Origin: Liolophura sinensis
Taxonomy: Eukaryota > Mollusca > Polyplacophora > Chitonida > Chitonidae
Direction of reading: 5' to 3'
NCBI RefSeq assembly: GCF_032854445.1
Contig: NC_088301.1
Span: forward strand, 43,137,187 to 43,201,186
Length of the DNA: 64,000 nucleotides
Below are positions 1 through 40,769 of the stretch, in pieces. The translations under genes and the position numbers were made by a program. Positions within the stretch are counted from its first letter, which is position 1; each line of letters opens with the position of its first letter. The notes below the pieces were generated by a model that worked only from the letters and a program-made list of their open reading frames with translations, was not told where the DNA came from and searched no databases.

Positions 1-40
1 TCACCTGAAAATGCTAAACTAAACAGGGGAAACACTGGAC

Positions 41-315
41 GAAGTACTAAACTTTAGGTCAAACACAGTATAAGCTTAAATTCCATTATACTACTGAGAT
101 AATTTTACCCTGTCTTTTTTCACACCAGGTGAAGTACTGAACTTAAGGTGAAATACAGTTTAAGCAAAAACGTCCATTGTAGCACTGAGATAATTTTACC
201 ATGTTTTGTTTTCCCACAGGGTGAAGTCCTGAACTTAAGGTGAAATACAGTTTAAGCCAAAACTTCCATCATAGCGCTGAAATAATTTTTCCAAGTTTGT
301 TTTGTACCAGTGGGA
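41..315. repeat. Tandem repeat, about 91 bp x 3
   Basis: Three diverged copies begin at 41, 131 and 223 with GAAGTACT or GAAGTCCT. Each continues with a similar A-rich stretch, the phrase GAGATAATTTTACC (or a close variant) and a T-rich end. The period is 90-92 bp. The left end of the array may lie outside the window. Confidence 0.85.
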
Positions 316-522
316 TTACAATGAAAAGCCAATGCAATTGTGCTACATCAATCAAACATAATTCATTAGAGCATATTGTTTTAGTGTATAATTAGTCAGC
401 AGTTTATATGTCTTCAAGAATGGATGTCCGTTTGGTCCTTATTAAGCATTTATTCAACACACAATATTGTTGCATATGACCTTGGCTGTGTTTGCACAGT
501 AAGACAATAAGAATACAATGAG

Positions 523-666
523 GTTTCCAAGTAGAAAGAGCCATCAAAAGGAAGAGAAATACATATTAACAAAGAACAATTAACACATGATTCAGTTTCC
601 AAGTAGAAAGAGCCATCAAAAGGAAGAGAAATACATATTAACAAAGAACAATTAACACATGGTTCA
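523..666. repeat. Tandem duplication, 72 bp x 2
   Basis: A 72-bp unit beginning GTTTCCAAGTAGAAAGAG occurs at 523 and again at 595 with almost no differences, so the duplication is recent. Confidence 0.93.
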
Positions 667-3600
667 AAACAGAGCAGCTACATTTAGGGGTTATATACTT
701 TAGTAGAAGTAGTTCCCTTCAACCATTAATACACTGTAGTTGTCAAATAGTTTTTTTCAGTGTTACTTTTTACTGTAAAAGTACATGAAGTTCCTGAGCT
801 TAGTACACAAATATCAAGTTGCATGGTGATGGATACAGCATTTGGCCTCATTCATGTGAACCAGAACTTTCTGGCCTGTCTGCTCAGAGATGTTAGATAA
901 TTAATAGTGCCATAACATCTGCCAGATTCTGTACAGGCCATGGGCCTTTTATCACTACTGTATAAGATTATGGTGCTTTGGATTCCTACAAGGGAGTGAA
1001 CTGAAAACCCTAGGCTCTACATGGGGTGTAAACAGTGGTGAAATCTTCAGGGTTGTTTGTTTTACCCCTTGCCTGGAAGGGCATCTAGCACATGACACCA
1101 ACTTAGGGACAAGGAAATCTGAACCCTCTTTGGGTAGTTCGGTGGAAGTCAGGAATGGCTTACTGAAGGTTGAAAGTCAGAGAAAACAGTTTACCATGAC
1201 AGTAACACATCACATGTTAATAAAAAATTAAAAGGTGAAGCTAATTAAAAATAAATATGCTAACACAATGCAGTTTGATTCAGAAGGTATTTAAAAATTA
1301 ATAGGAAGTGCTAATTGAAATAAATGAATAAACCAGTGCAATTTGATTCAAAACAATCTATGATGTCAGTAACACGTCACAAGATATTACAAAGTTAAAA
1401 AGAAAAGCTGATTAAGAAAAATAAATAAACCAATAAGAATTTGATCCATATGTTTCATATATTTATTTCTTCTTGTTTCATTGTCTAAGTAAGAAAAATT
1501 TTATGTATGATTGTGAGACATTTAACTGAAAAGTACTAAATGTGCATGCAGCTGTTCATATGATGCACTCAGGGTGCATCAGGGTTTTTAGTTTTGTTGA
1601 GCCCTTGTTTTGTAGAGTGCTAAAGTGTCCTATTGTTTCTTAAGACTGGCATCTGTCCAGGGGCAAATCAGTGCAAGAACCAACATTGTACACCTGTCAA
1701 TCAGCTGAGTCTGAATGAAATGATGGACAATAATTAGACTGGGCGTGTTACTGCCTACACTAATCAGGGAAAGACCACCAAGATTAGAGCGAAATGTTTG
1801 ACCAGTCAGGGCTATGGTCCAGTGGTCAGTGATACATGGAGATTATGGTGGGCCTGGTCAGTTGTAATGGTTCTTTAGGCTCTGGATCAGTTCTTGGTAA
1901 TGTATCAGACCACATGTATGTCAGCGAGAAGAACATACTTAGTGGGCCTGATGACTGATGAATACTGACATGCAGTAATCAGTCTAATAACATGATTTGT
2001 GTGATGTGCAGACCTTTTTCCCATTCAGAGTGTCATGATGTGTATTCACACCTGTAATTGTTCTACCACACAGTGCATGTAGCCTACACCTTTGCAACTG
2101 CCAAACCGTTAACAACGGAAACATTAGTTCGGTAAAACACGAGAGAAGTTTTGATGTTTGAAGAGTGTTTTCTCAATGAGCTATGTATTTTCATATTTCT
2201 CAAATGCATGTGCTGGAAACAGTCAATCTGTTTTGGTCATATTATATCAAAATTCAATAATATGAACTTTATCATATTATAAATAAAGTCCCAAATCATA
2301 GATAGCTATTACTCACCACTGTTGCAAAATACTTAATCATGAATGTTGCTTACTTTTTTGTGAAGAACACATGATTAAACTTGGTAAGCTTGACTTGATA
2401 AGCCCTTATCTACCAATGTTCATTAAACTTTTCATCTAAAACTTTTAAAATGGCATAAGTGAATGTTATTATATTATAGTTTTAATATTAATAGTTTAAT
2501 AATAATTGTTAATCCAGGCTAGCTGACCACTGAATGTTACATGTTGACATTTTACAAGTGGTTTTCCTGGGATAAACCCTGGTGTACAAGTGCAGCTTCT
2601 TCCCTTACAGTACAATACATGTACATTATAGGAGGGGCAGGCTTGGAGGCACTGAGGCTGACCAAGCATCTGTGGTATGGAATGAATGAGGGTTAAGTTC
2701 CAGAGGTCTAAGTACTTGGACCATCAGGCTGGGGACTGACAGGAAAGTAATGGAGTGAGAGTTAAAATGTGATTCAGTGATAGCTTTATGGCAGCCAGCT
2801 TCATGGGAATCTTACACTCAGCTTTTCTCACTCTGAGAGAAAATGTCTGCTCATTTCCATTCTGCTATATCCCACTTCTGTTTTCTAACTCTAGGCTTAT
2901 GGTTGTCACATATAGCAAGTTGACTTAACACATGAATATTAAAAACTTGTGCTGCATAGTATATGCACATGTTATGGTTTTGTTATTTTAGCTGTGAGAT
3001 GCATAGTCTGTGGCAAACATTAGAAACAACTCTAAAAAGTGGTACGGGTAAATGTGATGCTATTTATTTAGAAATATTTATCAAACCACATGAAACCTGG
3101 AGATCTCAAGTACCGGTACCTACATGTATATCTCTCCTCAGGAGAATGGTGTACAAGTTTTAAGGACATCCAGTAAGCAGTACAGTTGTCCCAACTTGAG
3201 GTGCTGAAAGTTATCTTCGCCTGTGGTATAACGTTAAGGAATTGAAGAAACCCTATCCTTTCCCCTGGCCTGTCAGGGAGCAAAACACAGGTCCCCTTTC
3301 ACCCAATAGTTGCCAGTTCCCCAAGGCTTAAGAGGGCCAGGATGAAGGAGTCTGGTAATTCGCCCAGCCCTGTGAAGCTGGTTTGATGAGACCACATGGG
3401 AGCATATGGCCACATGGTAAAGGAAACTAGGAATTAATACTCACAACCATTCACAGCTGTAAATCATGGAGTTTTCTGACCTGGCAGGCACGTGGTAGGA
3501 TGCAAGCAAATCTGTCATATGTCTTTAATGTATAAACACTAGCCACTCTATGGGACTATAAAACATTCAGCTTGGTACACTATAGGCAGGCAGAGGTTTT

Positions 3601-3819
3601 AAGTTCTTCCACCAATGAGCTGTGACAAGGTTCATTCAAACCTGTGCTGTAATGTTATTGGTGCCCGTGCCAAAAGCTCTGTGAAATCTTGGCAGTGTGT
3701 GTTGTTGTTAATTTTTTTTTTCTCTCAAGTGGTTCTTACAACAGCATTATTTCTAGACAAATAGCTTACTACAACTTTCAGTGTTTTTGTTTTTTGTTTT
3801 TTTTTTCTCACCCTCACAG

Positions 3820-3865
3820 TAGTGCTGCTAAGGATACTCCCTGTGGGATGTGTATGAAATAAGAC
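3820..3865 (+). promoter_or_regulatory. CPED1: CPED1 5' leader with a five-codon upstream ORF
   Basis: The leader part of the first coding exon starts after the acceptor CCCTCACAG. It contains an upstream ORF, ATG at 3848 to TAA at 3862 (Met-Cys-Met-Lys-stop), which ends three bases before the main ATG at 3866. The main ATG has G at -3 and G at +4, a good context. Such a placement could lower initiation at the main start. That effect is inference. Confidence 0.55.
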
Positions 3866-30669
<26,804 letters not shown>

Positions 30670-33274
30670 CATTCATTTTATTAACAACTTGATCAACGAT
30701 GCATTTATTTTCTAATTACATTCTATCTGTTTCCTTATGGTAGCCTATGTGTTATAGAGAATTGGAGAAATTAAACAATCTTCTTATGAATGTACAATCC
30801 ATGAATTTTCAAAAACTTTTAATGAAACTGTCTTAACTAAAAGATACTTGTAAGTAAAGTAACAGAGCAACATGTTAAGATGATTGTTTATATTTTTTAT
30901 GAAAGTGATCGTGGTGGCTTCTGAACATTGGGATTAAGAAGTATGTTTTCAACTGGCATGTATTATTTTAAATGAAATATTTCTATGCACAAAATAGTCA
31001 GTTTGAAGCCAAAGATGATTGTTAATTTTGTTTGTTATTTTTCATATACATTTTTATTATAAGATATAAATTGATGCAAGTTTACAATATTTTAGATTTG
31101 AGAATATACAGATTGTAAGTCAAGTAGTCAGGTGTGAATTTCTTGGTGAAGAATGTCATTACATTTTTCATAGGGCAGAAAAAGATTGTATTCATGGCCT
31201 TTGTTTTTTATTGTTCCTGATCTCCTGTCTTCATTTGGGCATGAAAATTTCCATTTAGTGCTCTTTTGATGCTGTAACTTTAGGGTATTGTTTATAATCA
31301 TGCATGAAAGAAATTGTCTTTGAGAAGTTTTATATTTAGATGGTTATTGTACAAGGAACAAAACCATTTGGGTGAAGCCGTGTTGTGCCTGTGTATTTCC
31401 AAGATGTCTGATGAATTGTTTGTGAAGTCAGCACTAGTGTACATGTATTACCTATGTCGTAACCAGTGCCTTGGTTAGTGATATTACATTTTTGGTCTAT
31501 ACCTTTCATAGTGGTATTAAGCCTGGCATAGGTTGATTTGCGATCGTAACCAATTGGGTGCAACTCAACAAATTCAACATAATCTAAAATATGTGTTTGA
31601 AAAAAACCTTGTGATTGTAAGCAGCTGTGAGCAACTGGGCACAAGTATATGGAGTTTGACAGAAATGGATACAACTGAATGCTTTGAGTCACAGAAAAGT
31701 GGAACATGTTCAGTGATCACTAGCCCACATAGATCAACTAAAATCAGTGTCATATCGGAGCTCCCAGTTGCTCCCATTTACAGTTGCTCCTAGTTGCAGT
31801 CAGTCTATGCCTAGTATTAACTGCAGTGGCTGTTTACCCAGTATCTTTGTTAGTGATGTTTCATGTAGGGCTTGGGTTAGAGATTTTACCTGATATAGTG
31901 CCTTATAATTCGTTCGCGTTATTACTTGTAGTGCCTGTACCTTGCGGGGAGATCAATTGGTCATGTTCCCAGTTCAGCATCCACATACATTTATTGCTCT
32001 AAAGTTGGAACTGAGTTGTTTCACATGTGCTGTACTCATGCAACATTTCAAACAGTGAACACAAAAACAGTGTCTTCTTAAACTTGAAGTTATTCAGACT
32101 TGATGTAACGTCATTATCGGTAAATTGGAAAAAGGATGAGGTTGTAATTAGCGGATGTGTTCCTTACATGTTTGTTTTATTCCGACTTTATGGTCTTTAT
32201 TACTCACAGATAAAGAAATGATACAAATTCAGAACCACTTCAAAATCAAGGAAAATATGCTTTTGTGTTGTATGACTTTAATATGGAAACTCTAAAAGGC
32301 AGTTCATGCAAACAATGATGCCAAGTTCCAGGTTATTGAGTAAATGAGTACAGATGTGTTATTCATAAAGCTAACCTTCGAAAAATGAAATTGTCTCACA
32401 TGTGCATGGAGGCAATTGCATAAAGATGCCTGACTAGTTCCAAATGATGCAATAATTTGACTGTGACATTTAGGACACTTGTACTATTCAATTCACAGTT
32501 TCAGAGTATAATTTTCATACACAAAAGTCACTATAATGGCACTGACTATCCCTTTGTTTTGTACTAGTTGAATGTACCATAGACAGCCTTATTTACAGTG
32601 TACATGAATCGTTTTAATTTGATTATTTGGACAAAACTATATTGGCTGGGATGGCCAATTTCAGACCTTCACATTAAGTATAATTTTAAGAGGTTATACA
32701 CCCAATACTTGCAATGCTCTCAGAATACACACGGATAAACATGTTGTAAACATACAAAAGTATAATCTGGGCTTAAGACAGATTCTATCTTAATCCCATG
32801 TATGATTTTAAGGGTCCTTATACACAAAATATTGCTCTCAGAATGTGCTTGAATAGGCATCTTGTAAAGACACAAAATGGTTGAGGTTTACAATATTGTG
32901 ATTGTGACTGAAGAACTTTCTGCAGTTTTTGTTGTGTATGTTATGAAGAACCTAATACATGAGTATATGACAGGAAAGAAAGATTGTCTCACTTTATGTT
33001 TGGTGACTCTCTCGTATACGTTTGGCCACGCTGCTTTATGTTTTCACATTTACACTCATTTTAATGGTGAATGAGTGTCAATTAGTGCTCCCTTTGTGTA
33101 CTACTGATGCAAATAAGACAAAGCAAAGTTTGATTTTAGATATAATCTTGCTTCTATACTGCATGCTACATTATTGATGTGTCTGGAACTTTGAATGACA
33201 CTTTGTAGTGTGCATAAAGCCATTTTTTCTGCTGTGGAGATGTTACTCTCAGAGATTTGCTGGTACATTTTCAG

Positions 33275-33280
33275 AATAAA
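33275..33280 (+). terminator. Candidate CPED1 polyadenylation signal
   Basis: AATAAA followed by a T-rich stretch (TTCTTATATTTTCTTTAATG), about 2.6 kb after the stop codon. A second AATAAA lies at 33770-33775. Which is used cannot be told from sequence alone. Confidence 0.35.
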
Positions 33281-35024
33281 ATGTTCTTATATTTTCTTTA
33301 ATGACTATTCTTAATCATTATATTGATTGTGACATTGACCATTGTAAAAAAGGATTTTATTTATAACGATGTATCATTCTTCTGTCTCTAATTGACTTTG
33401 ATCCATTAATGTCCATGGACATTACATGTGGAACAAGTACATAAAGATCCTACGTCTTCAATGTTATGAACTTATACATTGATTGTTTTATGAGCTTTTG
33501 TACCAGAACCCAGATTGTGGCAATCTGTGTTTTAGACTTTCATCGATGTAAACCATTGTGAACACTTGTTTCATCCCTTTACAGGCATCTATGCCCTTCT
33601 CAGACACATGCAGTGGTGTCAGTTAGGTGCTACTGTACAATGATCTTAAGTATTAGGGTGAATTTAGAGAATCTTTAGCCATTCTTGGTGTTGTATTTTC
33701 TTCATATACCTGTATTGTGTAGAATTAGAAGTTGGCTGCTCTTTATATTAAAAGATGCACGCTGGTAACAATAAATTACATGCGAAAACTGAGCACAGAT
33801 TGTCTAAGATCTTGTAGAAATCTTGCAAACATAACAGTTTTTCAGAAAAAAAAATGGCATTAATTCTTGTCACTGTGGATAAATTTGGGACATGGTTTAT
33901 TACGCATTCAGAGAGATCAGCTTTAACATGTGAAATGTTACGCAGATTGAAAAAAGTGCTAATTATTGGGCTGTATACATTGTTTGGAGGGTTTTACTTT
34001 GGTGGCCAGTGACATCTGTTTAATTCCTGAAAAGTAAATATGGTAAATGACCTAAAATTACATCCAAGAAAGTACATTTCTACTGAGAGGCAAATAAATA
34101 AAATAAAATATTACTTTTGGCGGTGAAACATCTTTTCAGTAGGATATCACTCTCTTCCCCAAATTGAATGGAAAGCACTTTTCTGAAGATCAACAGAACT
34201 CTCCATATCCAGCAGGATGATTAACCTATAGTGATTGGCGAAATTTAGATCATTTAAGGTACTTGCAAGGCACAAGTCTTCACTGACATATTTTAATCAT
34301 GAAATCATTTTTTTAGGCATCATACAGAGTATTATACAAAAATGTAGGAAATTTTTTTTCAGAATAACTACATGTATAAATGCTAATGCAGATTCCATGT
34401 AATTTCATCTAAATTAATGTTTGTAATTCAGATAGGAGTCAAGGAGAGACTTATAAATACATGTGTATGCATGCACAGTTGAAGACTTTGTCAGTGTGCG
34501 TGTGCCAAGTCTGTATATACTGAAATGTCCAATGTAGCATATTATGGAAATTGTTCACAGATATACATATATATTACCATGAAAACAAGTGTAGCAGATT
34601 TATAATCGGTGGTGCATAGTCTCAGGGAATATGTTCATCTCCAAAACATAAAACACCACGGCTGTCCTATACTTTATAGTAAGTTCTTCTCATGTCCTCC
34701 AAGACTTTTTCTTCAGAATTATGTAAATGTCATAAGTGGAGGACTATGATATGAATACTATCTTTAGCTGGTCAGTCTTGAGTAGTTCCTTTTAGAGGAG
34801 AGATTTAACATGTATCATATATGGATTTATGGGGGAAGTGTGTTCATGACTTCTTCCAACTACTATCACTATTCAGTGTACATTGCAATAAATAACACTG
34901 TGTCAATAAATTGATACAAGTGAAAAATTTTATACTTCCAAGTTGTTTTTTTTTTTCTCTCTCTCTGTGGTACAGGTAATTTATTCCCACAATTGTTGTA
35001 AGCATTGAATGTACATTGTATATT

Positions 35025-35512
35025 TTTTATATATTTATTTGAATGGTGTTTCACTTATGTGACTGCTGCCAACATTATGGTGGGAGGAAACCCACAACTG
35101 CAGGCCTTCCCACATATTTCAATTATGCGCCTATATATGTATCCTTTCACATATATTTCAAGTACATGCAGTTACTGTTGCAAGAGCTTTGTATGTTTCT
35201 ATTCATGCTTGGGTTTTTTTAAACAATTTTTCAGTCATGACGACAGGGCAGGTCGACCAAAGTGATGCCACCACAGATGTATCATGCCAAAAGACACCAG
35301 ACATGACATCCCACCCAGTCACACTATACAGACATCCGACCAACCAGTCCTGTTCCCTTGCTCTATCCAGTCAGTGCTGATCACCTACCAAGCCAGCAAC
35401 AAGTACCATTTTTGAAGGCTTTGGTACGATCCGCCCTGGTGCAGATTCAAAATGTCAGAACTGTGAGGCGGACACTCTAACCATTAGGTCACCGATGCAG
35501 TCCCAAGAGTAA
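35025..35512 (-). mobile_element. Long tRNA-headed SINE, reversed, about 490 bp
   Basis: On the minus strand the head reads GACTGCATCGGTGACCTAAT then GGTTAGAGTGTCCGCCTCAC (box A-like). A middle section with GGACTGGTTGGTCGG follows, then the tail block that includes CAGTCACATAAGTGAAACA and ATAAATA. The middle section is of a kind I associate with mollusc SINEs. Confidence 0.7.
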
Positions 35513-35849
35513 CTCTGTGATTAGATGCTTGCAGATATCGTAGTATAGTCTAACTTTTCCAGCATTACAAGGAGTGACAGTGAACAGGCTAAAACCCATG
35601 GCAATCTACAACCAGCATTGCCTGCATGTATAAAGGGGAGATATCTGATCATTAATGGTGATAAATAATGCTTGTATCTGAATTGTCAAGACACGTCTTT
35701 CAGGATCAGCCCCGTTATTGGACATGGAACCTGTGGATTTCCACACTCGCAGTTTTATGGGACCTTAGTGATAAGAAGTCATGATGCTAGTGTGGCCATT
35801 GTTGCAGTCTTCTGTTTGTTGAAGACCACTTGTCTGCTATAACCCTGAT

Positions 35850-35995
35850 GTGCATTTACTTGTGGGAAAGTATGCCGAAAACTTGCAAAAAGTTGGTGGT
35901 TTAACACATGCAATGATCATGGTTTCCTCTGCCCATTCATATAAATGAAAAAGTTCTTGAGTGTGATGTTATAAAACAATGAAGTAAATTAATGG
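35850..35995 (+). mobile_element. SINE remnant (GGTTGGTGGTTTA family)
   Basis: TTGTGGGAAAGTATGCC, AAAAGTTGGTGGTTTAACAC and AAAAGTTCTTGAGTGTGATG follow the same order as in the other copies. Confidence 0.6.
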
Positions 35996-36702
35996 ACAGA
36001 TGCTCGGTGATGAACTATAAGCAAAAACCCAGAACATTCAGTGACCAGCATAATAATTAAATTATTTAAAAATAAGACCACAAAAGAGCATTTTTGGACT
36101 GAAGTAAATGTCATGAGATTTTACATCTGGTGCTTAAACTTACATTTTCCCAATAGGATATCATCCTTCCTTTCGAACATCTCTCGAAGTACCTATCTAA
36201 AATCAATAGAGCTCTCAGAATGTGGAAAAATGAGCAACTGAAGTCATAGACAAAACGTTAGGTCATTTAGGGTACCTGTTGGTGTTCTAAGCTCCAGAAT
36301 GTAGGTGGAAGGAGATAGGATATAAACCTAGAGGCACTCTCTGCCCTTCATCAGGAACAAAGGAGTCTTTCTAACTTGAAACCTTAACCAGCTGCCCATC
36401 AAGATTGAGCTTTATTTGAACAGCTATTCTTGTTAGCCAAGGAAATTCTTGCATGCAGGATAAAGTCTGCTATGACCTTTGTATAGCCAGCATTGTGATG
36501 ACCCTATACAAACTTTGACGATAAACATTTTAGTCATTTTTTTGACTGACTGGTTTAGTGCCAAGCATACTCAAGAGCTTTTCATTTTCACAGTGGTGGT
36601 CAGTATTAGGAGTGGAGCAAACCAGAGTGATCCAGGCAACTACAGACTCTTCAGCAAGTTAGTGACCCCATCATACCGGCGAGGACAAGCTGTCTTCTTA
36701 GC

Positions 36703-37038
36703 AATTTTGTAGTAATGTTTATAAAAATCAAGTGCAGTCTTATTAAGGGAATGACTGCGCAAACGGCCATATCAACAATGTCCACATGAAGTGGATGAAG
36801 GTAGAATTAATGTATTCTAAACCTGCACCTGCATTTTGTGTCCTAGTGATTTTGTAGAAATGTTTATAAAAATCAAGTGCAGTCTTATTAAGGGAATGAC
36901 TGCGCAAACGGCCATATCAACAATGTCCACATGAAGTGGATGAAGGTAGAATTAATGTATTCTAAACCTGCACCTGCATTTTGTGTCCTAGTGATTTTGT
37001 AGTAATGTTTATAAAAATCAAGCGCAGTCTTATTAAGC
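36703..37038. repeat. Tandem duplication, about 145 bp, 2.3 copies
   Basis: ATTTTGTAG(A/T)AATGTTTATA begins copies at 36703, 36849 and 36994. The first two are nearly identical over the whole unit, which includes GGGAATGACTGCGCAAACGG. The third stops after about 45 bp. Recent origin. Confidence 0.95.
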
Positions 37039-38179
37039 CACCCAACAAACTGGAGAATCAGCACCCCTCACAGTTTTTGTTTATTACTTTCGAGTATATA
37101 TAAGGTCTATATCTAACATGAAAATAACAACTAAACTAACAGAGTAATGAAGAATAAAATCAAGTAATATAAGACAAGGCTGGTCATGCGAAAAGCGCGA
37201 GTAACCTGCATACCCTGAAATAGCGACAAATTATCCGTCAGGCTGCCAAAAAAACAAAACGAACAATAATAGGGAAAAATTCTGTGATGAGTGCACTTCT
37301 AAAGCATCCAAAAGCTTCTAAAGATTGCCAATGAGTTAAGCATAATTACCAGCTACACCTGTTCATATCAAACTGTATGGATCAGTGGTATCTGGAACAT
37401 AGATAGATTCAGAGCTTTCGCCATGTTGTTGCCGTGTTATAATTCAGCCAGTTTCACACGTATATTATCAGGAACATGAAATAATTTTTCTTTTTCACTG
37501 GTGGAACTGAGTCATGTATGAGAATTTTTGTAGAATGGTGAGTGGTCTTGCAGGTCTTTGCCAAGAAGACATATCCCAAAGGGGAAAACGACATTACATA
37601 TATGTGTAGGCCTGCAATGCTTCACATCTTTTTTCTCCCCCATAAATTATCAATAGCACACTATAATACCAGTTATAAATGCAATCTTTTAATAATTTCA
37701 CCCTGACTACTGGAAGTGTATTTTTATTTTCAATCAACATCCACTCCAATTCAACATTTGACTGACATTTTCAAAATTTATTTTAAATAAAAGATAGCAG
37801 TGGTAAACACATTTATGATACATGTAGGTTTATTATAGCCAAACAACTATAACAATGATAACACAAAGTAACAAATAAAATATTTAAGTGGGGTAAAAAA
37901 AGTAGTACGAGATTGAAACAGATTTACACTTATGTGACAATATAATGAATTGTATACTTTTTGAAAATATCATTCTTATGTGCATGAAACAATTTTATGA
38001 CATTCACCCACTAAACAAACATATTTTACACAGTGAAGCCCACATGTCCTACACACCAAAAATGTTTTACTAGCCGTCTTTAAGGAAAGCTTCAAGAAAA
38101 GATTCTCCTCCCTCCTCAAAATTTCTGATGAAGAATAATTTATTGCCTAATACCTTAACTGACAATGCATATAATTCTC

Positions 38180-38400
38180 TTTTCATTATGTTTTCTCATT
38201 ATTGTATTTTCAACCTTTCTGCTTGTCTGCAAGATGCTCATTAAAGAACATTCTGAGGTCATTATTCTGTGCAAACTTATAAAATTATACTTTTTTAAGC
38301 CCTGAAATTGACCAACCTAACCAATGATTTGTCTTCCAAAATCAAAGGTGAAAAAAATGCTCTTCCACATTTAAAATGTTTGAGGAATTAGGGTTCATGG
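38180..38400. repeat. Dispersed repeat, copy 2
   Basis: It shares blocks such as TCATTATTCTGTG, AAATTATACTTTTT, CCCTGAAAT and CCAATGATTTG with 10690-10880, with scattered differences. No terminal structure is apparent. Confidence 0.5.
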
Positions 38401-39519
38401 TTCTGTATCAGGAAAACATCATCAACCCTCAGCAAGAGGGTATTTCGTCAATTATGCATTACATACATAAAAAAATAAATGGAAGATGAAGATGCACATA
38501 GATGTGAGTGTTCACCACAAAAAGCTTGCTTCAGAGTAACAATGAGGCTGTGCACTCCCAATATCACCTGCCTTAAAATATAACTTAATGATACCTGCTC
38601 AGGTAGAAGTGCCTGGCCTTTATTCTTTAATGTGAGTTCTAAGAAGTACAAATAAAACTTCTTAGCTTTCTACTTGTGAAAAGTACTTGTACTTGTGGCT
38701 TTAATCTAGAGTTTTCTTTATTTCACCAGCAATTAATTAAGAAATTAATTAGCCAATAGTCATGATGTCAACAATGGTAACTGTCAAAACAACTGGTGTG
38801 GGCAAGAGCCTAGCTATGTCTGTAACCCAGCCAGTTCATCCATAACATCATTCCCGAAAATTTTCAATCCATGATGGAAATTATGTATAAAATAGAAGCA
38901 TTATCAAGAGATAAATTATGCCCAAAAAGTGAACCATGTTTTTCCCTTTGGTATAACATTCTTTACTAAATTTATAACCATTATATTTTGTTTTAGAACA
39001 TGTCAAATGCCAAAGTACAGTCTGAAGTAGTGTTGAAGTAGTGTTAAAGTAGTGCTCAGCCTTAATCATTCACTCATTCATTCAAAAATGTCAAGAACAT
39101 CAATGATTAAATGATTAGAATAGGAAATTGTGATGCAAATGTCCTCCATTAACCTGGTTTTATTTCAAGGGAGTAGATTCAACTCATTTTACCATGATTA
39201 CATCAATAAATAAAACACACAATAAATATTCATGAAAATGTTCATGTAAAAAATACAATCTTGATATAAATTTAAAAACTGAAATCGGGACTAGGAAAAA
39301 AAAAGATACTGAATTATTTGAGATAAAAACTCTTGAGAACTTTGTTAAAGGTGAACCAATGGTCATTAACAACATTTTAAAGCCATTCCAGTATTGTGCA
39401 TAACATACTCCTTGTATGTTTGATACATTTGGACCCAAATTCGATCAATGGTGGCCAGGTTAAGTAGTGAAGACTTATGACTTACATAGGTTAGTTACCG
39501 TTTTAAACAACTTGGTCAG

Positions 39520-39780
39520 TATTGGTTGTGTACTTGTGTATACTGGTTGTGTACATGTATGTATTGATTGTATACAAGTATATATTGGTTGTGTACATGT
39601 GTATATTGGTTGTGTATATTGGTTGTATACATGTGTATATTGGTTGTGTACATGTATGTATTGGTGGGGTACATGTGTATATTGGTTGTGTACATGTGTA
39701 TATTGGTTGTGTACATGTACATATTGGTTGTGTACATGTATATATTGGTTATGTACATGTATATATTGATTATGTACTGA
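39520..39780. repeat. 21-bp minisatellite, about 12 copies
   Basis: The unit is TATTGGTTGTGTACATGTGTA with single-base variants and one shortened unit near 39615. Seven overlapping open frames on both strands across it come from the unit length being a multiple of three and are not genes. Confidence 0.96.
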
Positions 39781-40101
39781 ACTGAAACAACAGCTGTATA
39801 TCATGGATGAATAAAACATGAGTTTTAGTACCATTTGGGAGTTTAAGCTTGGCATGGAGATGATCATGATCCGGGGAAGTGAACTAAAATTTTGCCCAGG
39901 ACCAAGTTACACTATTTGCCCGAGTCTTATTGATCTGAGAAAGGTGCTTGAGTTTTTGTCTGGAAGGATATTGGGATATAGCTTTTCACTCTCTCAAAAA
40001 ATAGATGACACAGCGCCTCCATCATTGTGAACTTTGAATATCCAATTTACAATACGTTTACAATAGAACATAAAGCTAGAACCCAAGGGCTGTGAAACGG
40101 G

Positions 40102-40107
40102 TTTATT
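40102..40107 (-). terminator. Candidate SLC35B4 polyadenylation signal
   Basis: On the minus strand it reads AATAAA, 660 bases after the stop. A nearer ATTAAA is at 40682-40677. Either could be used. Confidence 0.3.
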
Positions 40108-40769
40108 GCTCTTTTTCTAACTTCTAACAGTAAGAACAAAAAAAACAAAACAATTTAAATGAATCAAGTGCACAGCGAGAAGGCTACACATCGAAATACT
40201 AGACGCTTAAACATTTAGCATAGGCTCAAAAAAGAAATATTGTCTACTTATAGAGGCTCTCTGAATAATAACGTAAAATTAGTTATTAATTAGTCTTGGT
40301 CTTCATCAACAATTTTTTTACTTAGCAACAGCTCACTGGTTTCTACCTCTGGTTCACAGAGTGCAACACTTCATCTTAGGAAAATTTAGAAGAGAAACCC
40401 CCCCCAAAAAAAAACATCTTTACCAGAGAATAAATTCAACCATCATTTAAATATTATGACAATGTTGATCAAAACCTGTATAATGTGTGTCAATACAAAT
40501 ATAAATGTCAGGGACTTTTTTTTTTTTTCCTCATCACAGACAAACACAGATTTTTGTTGTTACCGACTAAAATATACCCCACATATTTCTGCAAACTGAT
40601 TTAGTAAAATTAAGTAATACATGAAAGGAATGTATGGGTCAGAAAAAAATATACATCCTTTTTTTTATGGTTCTTTTTTAATATAAAATTAAATTTCTTC
40701 TCTGATTTAATTTATATCTTTCACACTCTTTAAAATACACCATCCCTGTAAGACATATTGTGTGTACAT

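Larger units (their letters stand above)
1..3819. other. Upstream flank of CPED1, no coding exon seen
   Basis: No open frame here resembles a protein family. The stretch holds two short tandem repeats (41-315 and 523-666, listed separately) and otherwise AT-rich non-coding DNA. Because the first coding exon of CPED1 is preceded by a convincing 3' splice site (pyrimidine tract then CAG at 3817-3819), at least one non-coding first exon and the promoter should lie in this stretch or before it. I could not place them. Confidence 0.5.
30670..40769. other. Convergent intergenic region with both 3' UTRs
   Basis: 10.1 kb between the CPED1 and SLC35B4 stop codons. No conserved coding exon is visible. 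It should contain the two 3' UTRs. It holds SINEs (35025-35512, 35850-35995), a 145-bp tandem duplication (36703-37038), a dispersed repeat (38180-38400) and a 21-bp minisatellite (39520-39780). Open frames at 31336-31793 on both strands are unlike known proteins. Confidence 0.6.

Noticed and set aside
31336-31707. 123-codon open frame on the - strand in the CPED1 3' region
   Set aside because: It has no recognisable family, an improbable composition and no splice or promoter support. It most likely lies in the 3' UTR of CPED1.
31533-32221. Three + strand open frames of 64-86 codons after CPED1
   Set aside because: They are unrelated to known proteins and lie within the probable 3' UTR.
39467-39867. 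Several overlapping open frames on both strands (up to 130 codons)
   Set aside because: They arise from the 21-bp minisatellite, whose unit is a multiple of three. Their Cys-Tyr or Asn-Gln-Tyr repeats only reflect the unit.
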